Assembly (NCBI GenBank): GCA_000711775.1
Contig: ARYC01000349.1
Location: 1-64,000, forward strand
Direction of reading: 5' to 3'
Length of the DNA: 64,000 nt
From: Oxytricha trifallax
Taxonomy: Eukaryota > Ciliophora > Spirotrichea > Sporadotrichida > Oxytrichidae
Shown: positions 20,820-32,702 of the stretch, one piece after another
How the letters are laid out: the number at the start of each line of letters is the position of its first letter
How positions within the stretch are numbered: the first letter of the stretch is position 1
The notes under the pieces: generated by a model
Database searches by the model: none
What the model saw: the letters and a program-made list of their open reading frames with translations, nothing else
What the model was told of the DNA's origin: nothing
Position numbers and translations under genes: made by a program

Positions 20820-23800
20820 ATGGACTCCTATGCCAATCTTTTATGTTTAATCAGGACCTTGGCATCAAGTTAAAACTAGTAGATTCAAAGGTAGAAGCAC
20901 TAAAGGCATTGCTTTGCATCCCCAGGGTTGAAGAAGTTAAGTTTGATAAATTTTAAATCCCATTATTGTGCTTATTACACAATTGCCTCCCTTTTCAGTC
21001 TTAAACCGTCTTAATTGAGGCATGGGGCCATGGATATCAAGATCAAAATTTTTTTTTCTCATCCATCTGATATGGCAATAATTTCAACACCTCTTGCCTT
21101 ATTTCTTCCTTTGGGTAAATTCTAGATGGATTCTTACACCAAGACTTCCGGATTTCTAGTTTATAACTATTTAATACAATCTCTGCCAAATCTTGCTAGA
21201 TTACGGCCCTAATCAGGGCTTTTCCCAGCACACCTAAAGTTTGCACAATGCCAATATGCAAACCACGATGAGGGATAGTTCTTAAGCTTGCCAATAGATG
21301 CCAGACTATCGATGTCTATGCAGCATATTGTGCCCATACAAGCCAAAAGAGACAAAAAGTAGGGGTTTTTGGTTATTAAGAATCATTTAAGACTGGCGAT
21401 TTTAATTAAGAATGCATTAAGTTTAATTAAGAACGACTCCAAAGTCTTAATAAAATTAATTAAAAATGCTAACAAAGAGCGGCAAAATTTAAATTTTCGA
21501 GAAGGAATCTTAAATGATATTATAAGAGGAGGGTATTAGCCTAGCTATTATGCCTCTCAAGACTCTAAGTTTCAGGCGCCATAGACCTTGAAGTTGGATG
21601 TTAACGTAGGATCTAAATCGGATCACGATTTGGATGTGAATGAATCAGCGTAAGGCAACATGACCAACAACAAGGGTCGAAGGTCAAAATACCATGGCGC
21701 CTAATATCCCCATCTGATTGATCAAGCTAAACTAGTCCTCCCCCAGCATAATTATGACATCAAAAAAATTCTTGAAATGGAAGAATTCCAACCCTTAAAA
21801 GGATCCACAGACTTACCTCGATTCATAAACAAGTTCATCTTGAATAAAAAAATTTCACGGACTTCAAAAAAAGAGAAAGCTAAGAGTGTTGTTGACGCTC
21901 ATAAGGATGATTACCTACTTCAATTTAATGACACATCTCGGATCGAGTTTGATCAACAAGACATACCATGCAAATCTTAAAGCTAACTCTAAGTCCAAGA
22001 GGAAAGGAAGACAAACCTGGGTCAATAGCTCCAGAATCAAATAACTCAGGCTTATCTCCGAGAGTTCATAATGTTAAAGGCAGAGGACAGGTACAGCTTC
22101 TTGGAGCAAATTCACTCAAGGAACAGTGCAAGTTTAATTGATTTTCTTTAAAAGCTCAAACACACAAGTACTCTGTCCTCCACAAAAGGGCTATTCAGGA
22201 TAACACAAGAACTCCTCATCAACCTTAAACCCCCAATGCAGATTAGGACAAGAATTTTCCTAAATTCTTTGCTGTTTTATGGGTATGAGACTATTGACTT
22301 TGACATTGAGCTATTAAGATCAGCTATGCAACTTTTAACTAGCAAGCCAGATCCCGAATTGTGTCTAGGCCTTGCTTCTTTTATCTTTATTAATGATGTC
22401 TCAGAGATCTCATAGTTAACAGACGACTTGACACTCCTCGATACTATTAATTCTGACATTATTCCACTCATGCAGTCTCTGCTCTCAATGTTAAACGTAG
22501 ACAGTCAGGTGGTCCATCTCTTACCTAACAGCCTAAGAATACTCAGCAGACCTTTCATATAGTAACTGAAGCGCGATTCTGGACTAGGTATCATTAGAGA
22601 TGTCCCCATTGAGGTTGTTTAATATCATGTGTAAATATGTTCCCTTGTTTAAGCCAAATCAGATGCTTAGTTGGAAGAGTTCTTAAACAACATGAGGGAA
22701 ATTTACATAAATTAGTGGGACTATTTTGACTAGATTTTCTTCATGTACTTTATGCGAGAGATATCACGGACTCTGGTTTCAAGCTCCACAAGATGGAGGA
22801 GTAAGCTTGATGAAATCCAAAAGGTGTGCTTATGTATTGGGACCTTGCTATTGGAGAGAAAAGAACTTAAGTTTAAAGAGCTAATAGACGAGGTCCTTGC
22901 TGGCAATATAAAACAGCTTGAACTCCAAAAGAAACTTCCAAAAAATGCTAGCTAATTCACTGCTGAGTAAAAGTCTACAGCTTATCAGCAGCTGCAATTC
23001 TTAAACAAGAACTCGAAAGAAGTTGAATCGTTCCTTCGGCGGCCAGTGAAAGATGCCTTCAAGCCCACATCATTTCAAAAGAAACTAGAAGAGCATCTTG
23101 GGTTTTCATTGCTTCCACTACAGACCCTTTGTATAAACTATCTTATGTAGTGCCAGTCGTCAAGGGCATTTATCAACTTCGGAATGGGGAATGGAAAGAC
23201 TCTAATGTGCATTTGCATTGCCACATATTTAGCATAATCTACTCAAAGTCCAGTCTTCATCGTTGGTAAGAACGATCACTTAGTCCTCCGGGATGAAAAG
23301 ACTTATTAGTCAACAATAACTGGAATGGGAATTAGAGTCAACGTTAGCGAGTGGGACTCTAAAGTGGGAATTTACTTCTTGACTTAGAAAGATGTTGAGC
23401 AGTTTAGCAAGGATTCAAACTTTATAAATTCGTGGTAGAAAGGTAGCGTTGTTATGGATGAGCATGATTGGATCATGTTTGATGGCAACATAAATTAAAT
23501 GAAGAGCGTGATTTAACTTTTGCAGCCATGTCATAAGCTTGTAGCTTTCACTGGATCTGTGCTTAATTAAAAAGAAGCCACGATCCTGAGCGACATCTTT
23601 GGAGTTAGAGAAGTAACCTTTCCTTCGATATCCTCGGTCACAAGTCAAAGAAGAACTCATCTCCCAGATATCCTTGTACCATCTACATTGCAGGAGTATA
23701 ATAGATAGCTCATAAGCATTCTAGAGGCTTAGACTTTAAAAACACCCGTAGTCATTGTATGCCAACAATCCTTTCCTCACATCGAAAGCATCCTAAAAAA

Positions 23801-24746
23801 GCAGAGTCATCTCAAAGTCATGATTGTGAAAAACCTAAGAGGAGGTAAGGTTGAAGCATCTTTAGAGGGAACGCTATGTCTCAAAAATGCCAGCGGTAGG
23901 TATGGAGTTTTTGTTTTAAGTGAGCAGCAGGGAAGAGGAACAGACTTAAAATCATCCCAAGAAATTGAGTCAAATGGCGGTCTTTACCTTATTGTGGCTG
24001 ATGTGTTCACCAAACGATCTCACGAGTAAATATTGGGAAGAGTGGCCAGACTGGAAAATAAAGGCTAGTGGCACTACATGATTTATATGCATGGGTGCAC
24101 CGATACTATTGATCAAATTGTGATGCTCAAGCAAGATACTAAGGAAAATGAGAATCATATGAAACTTTCTCGATTAAGCTCAGAGTTGTGGCAGACTACA
24201 TAGTTTGATGAGATGATAGATTTGCCCAAATAAGGTAATGATGCAGGAGACAACTAGGGGTAATAGGAATCTGGCAACTTTGATAAACAGAATCTCAATT
24301 CAAGTTCTTAGGTGAATCTATAAGAAGCATAGGATGCGAAAGAATCAGATTGTGAAGAAATTCTTTCAGAATTACAAGAAAACTCATTAATTGAAAAACA
24401 TACAAAAGAATAAGGGCTGAACTTTGACTATGAAGAAGCAAAATTGGTTATCCTCCCCTAAAATTTAGAGCTTTCAGAAAGTAAAGTCCTGATTCAAGCC
24501 GCGATTAATGACTCAAACAAGAAATCTCAAACGCCTATAAATGAGGCAGCTGATTCAGTGAAGCATGTCAAAGTTATGAGCATCAGAGCCAAACGAGTGG
24601 TAAATCTTAAAAATTAAAGTATCTTAGGAAAACGAAAGAATCGGTCATTTGAGAAGGATCCATCAAGAATAGAGACTGAAGGATAAAAAAAGAATGCGAG
24701 AAAAGGATCCCCTGCTTAGGATGTCGCATCTGAGGAGCTCGCTTGA
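20820..24746 (+). CDS. 1308-aa SecA-like SF2 ATPase of the mobile element (copy B)
   Basis: One uninterrupted frame runs from ATG 20820 to TGA 24746 with TAA/TAG as Gln. An upstream in-frame TGA near 20744 makes 20820 the first ATG. Residues 1 to about 700 show no known motif. The ATPase core has Walker A GMGNGKT (788-794), DEHD (880-883), FTGS (about 910-913), QQGRGTDL (about 1036-1043), and QILGRVARLENKG (from 1070). Motifs of the form GRGTD and QxxGRxxR are typical of SecA and related SF2 ATPases. The C-terminal 200 residues are polar and basic (AKRVVNLKN, ILGKRKNR). It is convergent with the 251-aa partner gene. A mangled copy lies at 4411-7625. A motor or remodelling role in transposition or in eliminating the element is only inference. 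Confidence 0.85.
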
Positions 24747-24962
24747 ATGAAGAACCATGAGTGAGAATAACTCTGAGTAATTGATAGGGACCCTCTCACA
24801 ATGGATCTCAACTCGTTCTAAAAGACTTGGTTGGCTGAGTTTTGGAAGTGAAGTAATGATTATTTGAGAAATAATCAACTTAAACTTTTTTTTAATAATT
24901 AAAACTAAATAATAAGCTTAATTTCTGCTATTCATGAGTTAAAGAATCTATACTTAGAATCC

Positions 24963-27463
24963 TCACAGCATTCTCTGTTAACTCTAAGCAATGTCAGGTT
25001 ATCTGGGGTTGCCTTCCTCGTCAATATACCCAGCAGATATTAGATCCATGACGAGGGTCTTGTACTGGGATAAGTCTTGCAGCTCTTGATTCATCATGCT
25101 GCAATCGTTCTTAATGCGTTTATTTATCTCAAGATACTTCTGCTTACTTTCTCTGAGCGAAATCTCTTCCTGTTTTACTTCCTCCATCTCATTGGCTTTT
25201 CTTTTACGATTGGCAGATGGCTTCATTAAGTAAGCGGATCTCCCCTTGTGAACTGTTTAAATAATTAAGATCAATCAGTCTTACCGCTATAGCTAATAGA
25301 CTCGTTCAAGGCCTAGGCAAACTCATTTCTCATAGGGACAAGCAAATTTTGGCCCCCCCCCAAAAACACGCAAAAAATTTTATCCGATAATTTTTTTTCC
25401 GTAATTACGTATTTATTTTTTTACGTAATTTTAAAAATCTGAAAATACGTAAAAATGAATTTTTTAAAAATTTTAAAGTCTAAAATTACATTATTAGTAA
25501 GACTTTGATTTTTTAAGTAATAATTAGAAAATGTTATGAATTTTGATAAATTTTTTGAATAAAAATTGTGAATTTAATTGATATTTACACTAATATCACA
25601 TTATAGTATATACCTATATAAGCAATATCTAAATCTTAAATTATGAAAATAAATTATATTAATCGCTTTAAAATACTATTGCTAAGTTTCATTTATATCG
25701 TATATTTAAATATTCTCAAATAACAAAAAATAATTAAAATACCTTCGATTTGGTTAATTAAATATGGAATAAAAATCGTTTAAGTTATAAATTAGAGCGA
25801 AATTAATTAACAATAAATCAATTCTTCGATATATCCTTAATTTTAACTCAATTTTACAAAAGGTAATATTCCTACATCATCCAAGAAAGTTTTTAATTTA
25901 ACCATAAATTATAACTGATTAATTTAAAGAAACAAATTGTCTATTAATTTAAACTAAAAATATTCTAGAAACAATTTTAGTAAGATAATTCATGAATTAC
26001 AAAGCTTAACCAATTTTTCAGTCGTACAAATCAATTTAATAATTAATTATTTTATTATAAAGTTATATACTTCTGAATTCTATTAATTTCTTTATAGATA
26101 TTCAATATTAATATGTTTCCTTAACTTATCATCTTATTTTATACAATAACTAATTGATTTTAATATACTCTAAATGTCTATTAAAGCTTTCTTTAGAAAA
26201 TTAGTCGATTAAAATATTTAGTTCTAATGAATTTAAGTGTCTTTTTAAATTTTATAAATAAGGTTCAGAAAATCTTGTAAAGCTATTGCACCATAGCTAT
26301 TGAGTAAAATAAAATAATCTTAAGTCTGCTTGAAGTAAGTGTAAGATTAGATTCATTATTTCCTTAATACTTTTAGGATTTAGATAGTAAAAGTATTTTT
26401 TTATCATTCATCATCAATTCTTTTATAACGAATTAGAAGTAGAATAATAATAAATAAGTCAAAGAAGATATTTTTTAATTATTAATTGTTTAACTGATAT
26501 TATTTTTTTTTAAAAAATAATTATTAATCCTTTTATATTCTTGTTACTAAATTATTAAGCTCGATTTTATTTATAAATCATAAAAACATTAAGGAACATA
26601 ATAAGTCTATAAAAAATTTGAATCATATTCATTTTTTAAATTAATACCAAAAATTAGTCAAGTAATCTTCATTGAAGTTTTAAGAATTAGTAAATTCCTT
26701 AAAATTTATTAAAGTATTATTAACAAATTTTCAATTTTATGCATATCATATTAATGTTAAGTAATTATTAAAATATAAAAATAAAAAAAACATATTAAAT
26801 GTAAAATATAAATGTAATTTTAGATTTAAAAGTAAAAATATAAAACAAAAATTATATTCAAAATATGATTATACATGCCAAAATATTTTAATAAAAATTG
26901 ACTTATAAAAGTAATAAAATTCATTTTTACGTATTTTCAGATTTTTAAAATTACGTAAAAAAATAAATACGTAATTACGGAAAAAAAATTATCGGATAAA
27001 ATTTTTTGCGTGTTTTTGGGGGGGCCAAATTTTGGGTTCTGTCAAGCTTTTCCCTTCGTTGCTTTTTCGCTTGTCCAATCATTTGATAAACTCCATCTCT
27101 ATCCAAAGACATCAGCATGTCGCAGATCCACCTCTTATCGAGGTGGAGCCAATCGCACTAATCAGGGAAGTAGTTTAGCAGAGATGGCTTGTCCTTTGCA
27201 AAATTCATGAAATCTTCCACGGCAAGTCCCTCTATCTGAGGAACGGCAGCTACGATCACATCTTGTCTTTTGAGATGCTACAACAAATTTTATTTGCAAA
27301 CGCTTACCTCTTTCTCTCCATTTAGGATTGATCTCAGAAAATAGACGTTCGTGCATTAAAGCTTTGGCAGGTAGACATTGCCCTCTTAAGATAAGAAGTC
27401 GTGGAGTTCCTTCTTGTTTCCAACTTTCTCTCTCAGCTAGTGGACATTGACTAGTTAATTCAT
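24963..27463 (-). CDS. 251-aa partner protein of the element (copy B), two introns and one insertion
   Basis: ATG 27463 (MNQLVNVHQL) to TGA 24963 on the minus strand. Introns are 27278-27307 and 25253-25284. The element at 25353-27025 splits the gene inside the codons for RTQNLLVPM. Removing the element plus one copy of its 10-bp duplication leaves exactly 252 codons including the stop, the same as copy A. The family is unrecognised. Conserved features are DVIVAAVPQIEG, DQCDWLHLDKRWICD, a basic patch (KPSANRKRKAN), and a charged, probably coiled-coil segment (ESKQKYLEINKRIKND). The basic patch could bind nucleic acid. It is divergent from the transposase (198-bp gap) and convergent with the ATPase. 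Without precise removal of the insertion in the developing macronucleus it would not be expressed. Confidence 0.85.
25353..27025. mobile_element. 1673-bp inverted-repeat element inside the partner gene
   Basis: Inverted ends of about 100 bp begin with a C-run and AAAAACACGCAAAAAATTTT, including TCCGTAATTACGTATTTATT further in. The interior is very AT-rich and has no supported ORF. The element is flanked by the 10-bp direct repeat CAAATTTTGG (25343-25352 and 27026-27035). The uninterrupted homolog at about 3925-3940 shows what the empty site encodes. Loss of the element plus one repeat restores the reading frame, so it behaves like a transposon-derived IES. Confidence 0.9.
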
Positions 27464-27660
27464 TTGCTATCTGGTGCTAGTGCGTCCCAGGTTTTAGTGT
27501 TTTAATTATTGAATACATTTATATTACTATATTAATAATGATGACAGGCATATTAAATAGAATAATAATTTTAGCGCAAGAATTATTATACTTCCAGCAA
27601 AAATGAATTCTCTATAGAGTATACCTTTGATAATAAAATAAAATAACTTTACAAGCAAAA
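27464..27660. promoter_or_regulatory. Divergent intergenic region between partner and transposase genes
   Basis: A 198-bp AT-rich gap between two divergent starts. The same head-to-head arrangement occurs in copy A (3250-3490). It probably holds both promoters, but I see no defined element. Confidence 0.35.
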
Positions 27661-29378
27661 ATGAGGAACCGTAACTAAGATTCCTTAGGATAGTCAGATA
27701 TACGTGGCTTTTTCTAAACTTATGATTAACGTGAAAATTCTCAAATACTTTAATAAAGCACCTAGAAAAACGAAGACCTTCTGATTGAGTACGACAATTT
27801 TACGGGCCCGTGCATCAAGGCAGGAAGTGACATGATAAACTTGTCAGCTCTTGACAGACTTAGCGATTAGCTTTTAAACAATTTGGAGGAGGAATTTTTG
27901 ACTCGTGAATCTTAAGCAATTCATTAAAGAATTTCAATTGATCCAAAGCTCATCCAAGCTAACCTAGACATAAATTAGAGAGTTAATTTGATTGATTAGC
28001 CAGACTTTAAAGATGAGGTATTTTCTCAGTTGGAAAATTTAAACGCTAAATACAGCAGAGGATTTGTTGAGGATTGCATAAGTCTTTGGAAATGCAGCTA
28101 GGATCTCATCAAACCTTCAACCATCATCCATCAATCCTACAATCATAACTAGCAGCAACGGAGTGTCGTGAATATGACGACTCTTAGAGTTAAAGAAATA
28201 TTTAAAAATTTGTTTGGTTATTCATGGAAACATTTGTTGAAGAAGATAGGATCTCTTGAGAGACTCTAAAATATCTCATCTTTGCTTAATGAAGGAGCAA
28301 TGTCTATTAAGTAAGCATCGAGAACGTATAAGCTAAGCTTGCATATATGCAAAAAGATTATGAAAGCTAACTTTAAAAAGGAAAATTATACAAACTCCAA
28401 TTAGCAACCCAGAAGGAAAAAATTAGAGCCTAGGCATGTTACAAATTTGAAATCTTATTTGAGAAAATCCAATTTTATGGCAACTTCCAAAGATATGCAA
28501 AATTATTTGGAAACCTAAATGGGATTGAAAGTGTGCCAGCAAACAATCCGGAAGGTACTAAAAAAGGAATTATCATTAAGTTATAAGAAGGTGACCTTCA
28601 TTAGTGCCAGAGCACTTTCATAAGACTCTATACTGCAAAGGCAAATAGCAGCAATTGAGTTCGTTAGAATGCTCTCCGAGGGAAAGACCATTATTAACAT
28701 AGATGAAAGCTCAATCCAGTTCAGCATGAATAATAAGTGTTGCTGGGGCCCCAAAAGACAGCAGCATTTTAGTACATAATCAAGGAGGATTGCATCTATT
28801 GGGATCATTGCTGCTCTATCCAGTAGTGGCGAAGTATACTTTTAAGTATTTAAAGGGAAGAATAACGGGAAAGCAGTTTATGCTTTTATACTAAGATTGT
28901 GTAATTTACTCAATAAGGAAAATGTCAATTGGAGACAGGAATCTGTGTTCATGCTAGATAATGCCTCCTATCATAGAAGCAGCTACATTAAAGAAAAGTT
29001 ACAACTACTAGATATACATACACTATTTTTAGGTCCTTACTAGTTTGATCTAGCACCGATAGAAAAGGTATTTGCATACATCAAAAAGTAAAACTTAATT
29101 AAAGATTAAGGTCCTTTTTTATTGAGGTAAGGTTGCTTTTGTTTTATTGTTATAGAGATAATAAAAGGAGTGAGAATCTAATAAAAATAATTTCCAACAG
29201 CATCAGAACCCTCAACTTTGAATGGGCTTCAAGAGCTTTTTTAAGCAGGCTTCCTTATGCTCTTGACTTTATTTTCATGCATGATTTTAAGGCTCATTGT
29301 TAGTAGAAACAACTGGGGACGATGAAGTTAGACACAGTAGCCTCATAAATACAAAATCATTAATTTATAACTACTTGA
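27661..29378 (+). CDS. 562-aa D34E transposase of the mobile element (copy B)
   Basis: ATG 27661 (MRNRNQDSLG) to TGA 29378, with one 29-nt intron at 29127-29155. The middle region has two helix-turn-helix-like segments (LLNEGAMSIKQASRTYKLSL and MATSKDMQNYLETQMGLKV), as in Tc1/mariner and IS630 transposases. The catalytic residues are Asp in IINIDESSIQF (about 28700), Asp in FMLDNASYHRS, and Glu in LAPIEKVFAYIKK, with 34 residues between the last two. All are present, so the enzyme looks intact. It differs from the TBE transposase at 16039-17107, with which it shares only the catalytic pattern. The N-terminal 180 residues are polar and unassigned. A broken homolog lies at 1670-3249. Confidence 0.9.
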
Positions 29379-29730
29379 TGAAATAAAAAGGGTTGGTGGT
29401 ATATGCACGTGGGAATGTACTTAGTAGAAAAGTTATTCATGGCACCAAATTTAAAGATGGTCTGCATAATTAAAAATTTCATTAAGAAGTTCTCCCTTGT
29501 CTTTTTTTATTAAAGTCATCAAACTACTTCTAATAATATAAAATGCATAATGATTTGAATTCAGCTTATGCAAAGCATTTTTCATAAAAACTCAATGGCT
29601 TCATAGTAGTTAATATTTTCGTGAAACATTAATGTAGCCCCTTGCAAACGTGATCAATAGTAAATTGTTTAAAGGATGATATAGAAATTGGATAGCTGAT
29701 AATGTTATATGGGCTAGGAATCGATGAGAG
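29379..29730. other. Spacer without a supported gene
   Basis: AT-rich sequence after the transposase stop. No motif, terminal repeat or match to copy A was found. Confidence 0.4.
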
Positions 29731-29811
29731 TGGGGGAAGCGGGGGAATCGGGGGAAGCGGGTGAATCGGGGGAATCGGGGGAAGCGGAGGAAGCGGCGGA
29801 AGTGGAGGAAT
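29731..29811. repeat. G-rich minisatellite, block 1
   Basis: Nine-base units of the form GGGGGAAGC and GGGGGAATC repeat about nine times. G-tracts lie on the + strand only. A TGA interrupts the frame that would give a Gly/Ser/Ile repeat. Confidence 0.85.
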
Positions 29812-29937
29812 TACAGGAGCTTAAATAGATTACTGTTTCAAAACAAATTCTCCATTAGCAAGTGAACTCGGCTTTTAACTAACTTCTACATAAATATGGG
29901 TGGGAAGAACTTGAGTGTTGTTAAAAAAACTATGGGG

Positions 29938-30107
29938 CAGAGGAAGTGGGGGAATCGGGGGAAGTGGAGGAATCGGGGGAAGCGGGTGAAACGGGGGAAG
30001 TGGGGGAATCGGGGGAAACGGGAGGAAGCGGGGAAACGGAGGAAGCGGCAGAAGTGGAGGAATCGGTGGAATCAGCAGAATAAAAGCAACTGGAGGAAGC
30101 GGAGGAA
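29938..30107. repeat. G-rich minisatellite, block 2
   Basis: The same nine-base unit family as block 1 recurs about nineteen times with more variation. The long frame over it (Lys/Arg/Gly/Trp-rich) has the composition of translated repeat and is not treated as a gene. Confidence 0.8.
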
Positions 30108-30336
30108 TAAGATTGAAGTGGCTAGTTATAAGGCAATGGTATTCTACTATCTATACTTTGTCCCGCTCTGATAACTCTAAGACAACTTTATATTGCTGAA
30201 TCTTAAAAGTTACCAAACCTGTTTTATGGCATGGAAGTATCAATTCACAGTAAAATGCTTGATTAGTAATTTCTTGTCAAGATTCCTACAGGCTAAGTTA
30301 TGTACTTTAAATAAATTCAGTCCATATTTTAGCAAT

Positions 30337-30640
30337 TCATAGTTTAAAGGACTTCTAGCGCAGATTAGTAAAATATAAATGTAAAGAGGACTAGGTTTAA
30401 TTATGATTGAATTTCAAGCTTTTCTGGCACGGTGTTTACTTAATATACTTTAAGAGATACGCCCAAAGCTACTGCAAGAAGTCTTTTGCAAATGACCTCA
30501 GCAAGTCATCGCTGTCATGCATATTTTTAATAGAGAGCTCCTGAAACTCAGTCTGTATGTAATTAAATGCTTTCTTGTTAAGGTTATATTGGGCTTTGTG
30601 GTCTTAGTCGCTTTAAATTTTAAAGGATACCCAGATAACC
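30337..30640 (-). CDS. Unrecognised minus-strand ORF or gene fragment
   Basis: It is open on the minus strand from about 30650 to TGA 30337. The composition is protein-like, with motifs such as KAFNYIQTEFQELSIKNMHD and SFAKDFLQQLWAYLLKYI that look alpha-helical. There is no start codon at the upstream end, so it may be a fragment or an exon. The family is unknown. It is divergent from the ORF at 30713. Confidence 0.45.
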
Positions 30641-30712
30641 AAACTTGCTTATAACAACTTTTGAACTCAATCTCATACTGGATGTGCTATTTTAATTTAA
30701 GAATCTGGACAT

Positions 30713-31039
30713 ATGATTAAGCTCTCATATAGAAAAGGATTTTAACAATTTTGGGATTCAACGAATCCACAGTGTCTTAATAACAAGGAAAATTATGCAA
30801 ATATTAACGATAAGGATGCTAAAAATAACAAATAATCGAGATTAACTAGAATAGGAAAAGTAAAAAACACAAACCTAGCCACAGGCGAATTCACATCATA
30901 ATACTACCATTCTTATATATAGAAGAGTTTAATTCAACAAATAAAGTTTGCTGATTTAGTAGATATTTACCCAACAGATTTTGAAATGCGAAAACGAGAT
31001 CTCATCGGGGACTTGAATATTTAATTGAATGGGGCGTGA
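30713..31039 (+). CDS. Unrecognised 108-aa ORF upstream of the MT-A70 gene
   Basis: ATG 30713 (MIKLSYRKGFQQFWDSTN) to TGA 31037-31039. The stretch KFADLVDIYPTDFEMRKRD looks like folded-protein sequence, and the Asn/Lys-rich part before it resembles a linker. It lies 47 bp upstream of the MT-A70-like gene on the same strand but in another frame. It could be a separate small gene, or the N-terminal part of the methyltransferase-like protein separated by an IES, intron or frameshift. Confidence 0.5.
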
Positions 31040-31086
31040 TTATTCATATTTAGTAGAGATTCCAACTCAATCCATTGAAAATAATA

Positions 31087-32702
31087 ATGCAATAATAACA
31101 GATAACAAAGAAGCAGTAATCTGCACTCCAATTATAATATCTAGTGTGCTTGGTATGTCACTACAAAAATAATTATAAAAAGTCAATACTCAAATACAGA
31201 AATAAGTACAGGCATGAGAAAAGGCATTATCAAAATGTAGAGGGGGAACTTATTTTACAAATTAAAGAAGTACATGGCCTTAATCGTTACCTTCTAATTA
31301 ATAATCTAAAACAATTTGAGGATTTTGGGTTTATTACCAATGATGACATTGAAAAATACCTTGATTTAAAACTGGATGACTAAGTCTACAGGATCTTTCA
31401 ATAACTAAAACAGAGTCGAGTTGGGCAATAATAATAAAATAACAATAATAGAAATAGCAATGACGATGGAAATAATGGAGATGGTGATAATGGAAACAAT
31501 AATGACAATGAAAATATATTAGACTAAAATAATCAAGATAATCAAGTTATCCTTTTTAATTAATAATAAAATGTGAGCGAAGAGGAGGCTACCTTCATCT
31601 AAAAACAATTATACCAAAATTATATAGAATCAATTCATAATAATGAAAGATTGGGATAATTTATTCAACAAAAGTAATAAGAAGGGCAAAATTATAGATT
31701 AAAACAAAAGGCGTTGTATGATCCTAGCAGCTGCGTAAAAAAAGATAAGTTCATGATAAAAAATAATTCATAATAATTCCGGTACCCATATTTAGAGAAT
31801 GATTTAAGATTAAAACCGGAATATTACCAAAACATGCAAAAACATTTAACATTCAACTCAGTGAGCTTAATAACCAAGAGATTTAGTTAATTAAAACTAG
31901 AGAATTCAGATATCACCTTTTTAAAAATATCAATAATGGACAAATTTATGAATCAAAACAATAATAATCCCATTAACAATCAAGATAAACCCCAAGAGGA
32001 TCAAGCTGTATCTAAACTGACTGAAAAGTAAAATGAAATGATAAAATAAATTCAAAATAATAAATAATTCAAATCAATCCCCTATATCGCTGATGTGACC
32101 AGGCCAGATGTGTGGGTTGAACTCAAAGATGCCCAACTTAGATATGCAGGCAGACTTTTCGACATAATCATAGTGTACCCACCCTGGGACAATTTCTCGT
32201 AACTCGCTACACATGGATTTAAGCCATCATACCCACTACTCAAGGACTCAGATCTCTTCAATATGCCCTTACATATGATATAAACTGATGGATTTATGAT
32301 ACTCTGGGTCGTCAGCTCCAAGATACAGCAGGCATGGGATTTCATACATCACCATGGTTATAAGTAAGCAATTATTAATTTTAAACTATTTTTTTTAGAT
32401 ATTTAGATAAGTTTATTTGGGTAAAGACAACAAACGCCGATGTGGTGCATTCTGGCAATGGGAATGTGGTGAGACATGCATTCGAGGAAGCATGGATTTG
32501 CGGCAAGGGGGACTACACTATAAAAAAAGAGGGATACAAGCCACCTAGCGTGATCGCATCGCACATCCGATTTCAATCACAGAAGCCTTATGAGTCTTAT
32601 TGCTATGCAGAGAATCTATGCCCTGGAGGATACATATTAGAGGTATTCGCAAGAAACCACAACCTTAAAGATGGCGTAGTCTCGATGGGGAACTAAATAT
32701 GA
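31087..32702 (+). CDS. MT-A70 family (METTL3/MTA-like) protein with a YPPW motif
   Basis: ATG 31087 (MQQQQITKKQQ) to TGA 32702 with one 35-nt intron (32364-32398), 526 residues. Residues 1-350 are Gln/Asn-rich with an acidic Asn tract near 120-165. The MT-A70 domain follows: DIIIVYPPWDNF (Tyr364 where catalytic members have Asp), FMILWVVSSK, FIWVKTTN, EEAWICGKGDY, SQKPYESYCYAENLCPGGY, LEVFARNHN and a GNQ ending. Active members transfer methyl groups to adenine in RNA or DNA. In Oxytricha, MTA1 makes DNA 6mA together with MTA9, a partner I recall as lacking the catalytic motif. The Asp-to-Tyr change suggests a non-catalytic partner role here. Unlike genes 1-4 it has no IES-like interruption. 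Confidence 0.9.

Noticed and set aside
24663..24878. 71-aa ORF on - over the end of the ATPase gene
   Set aside because: Antisense to the long ATPase frame and lacking any match.
29896..30171. 91-aa Lys/Arg/Gly/Trp-rich ORF
   Set aside because: It is a translation of the nine-base minisatellite with no independent evidence of coding.
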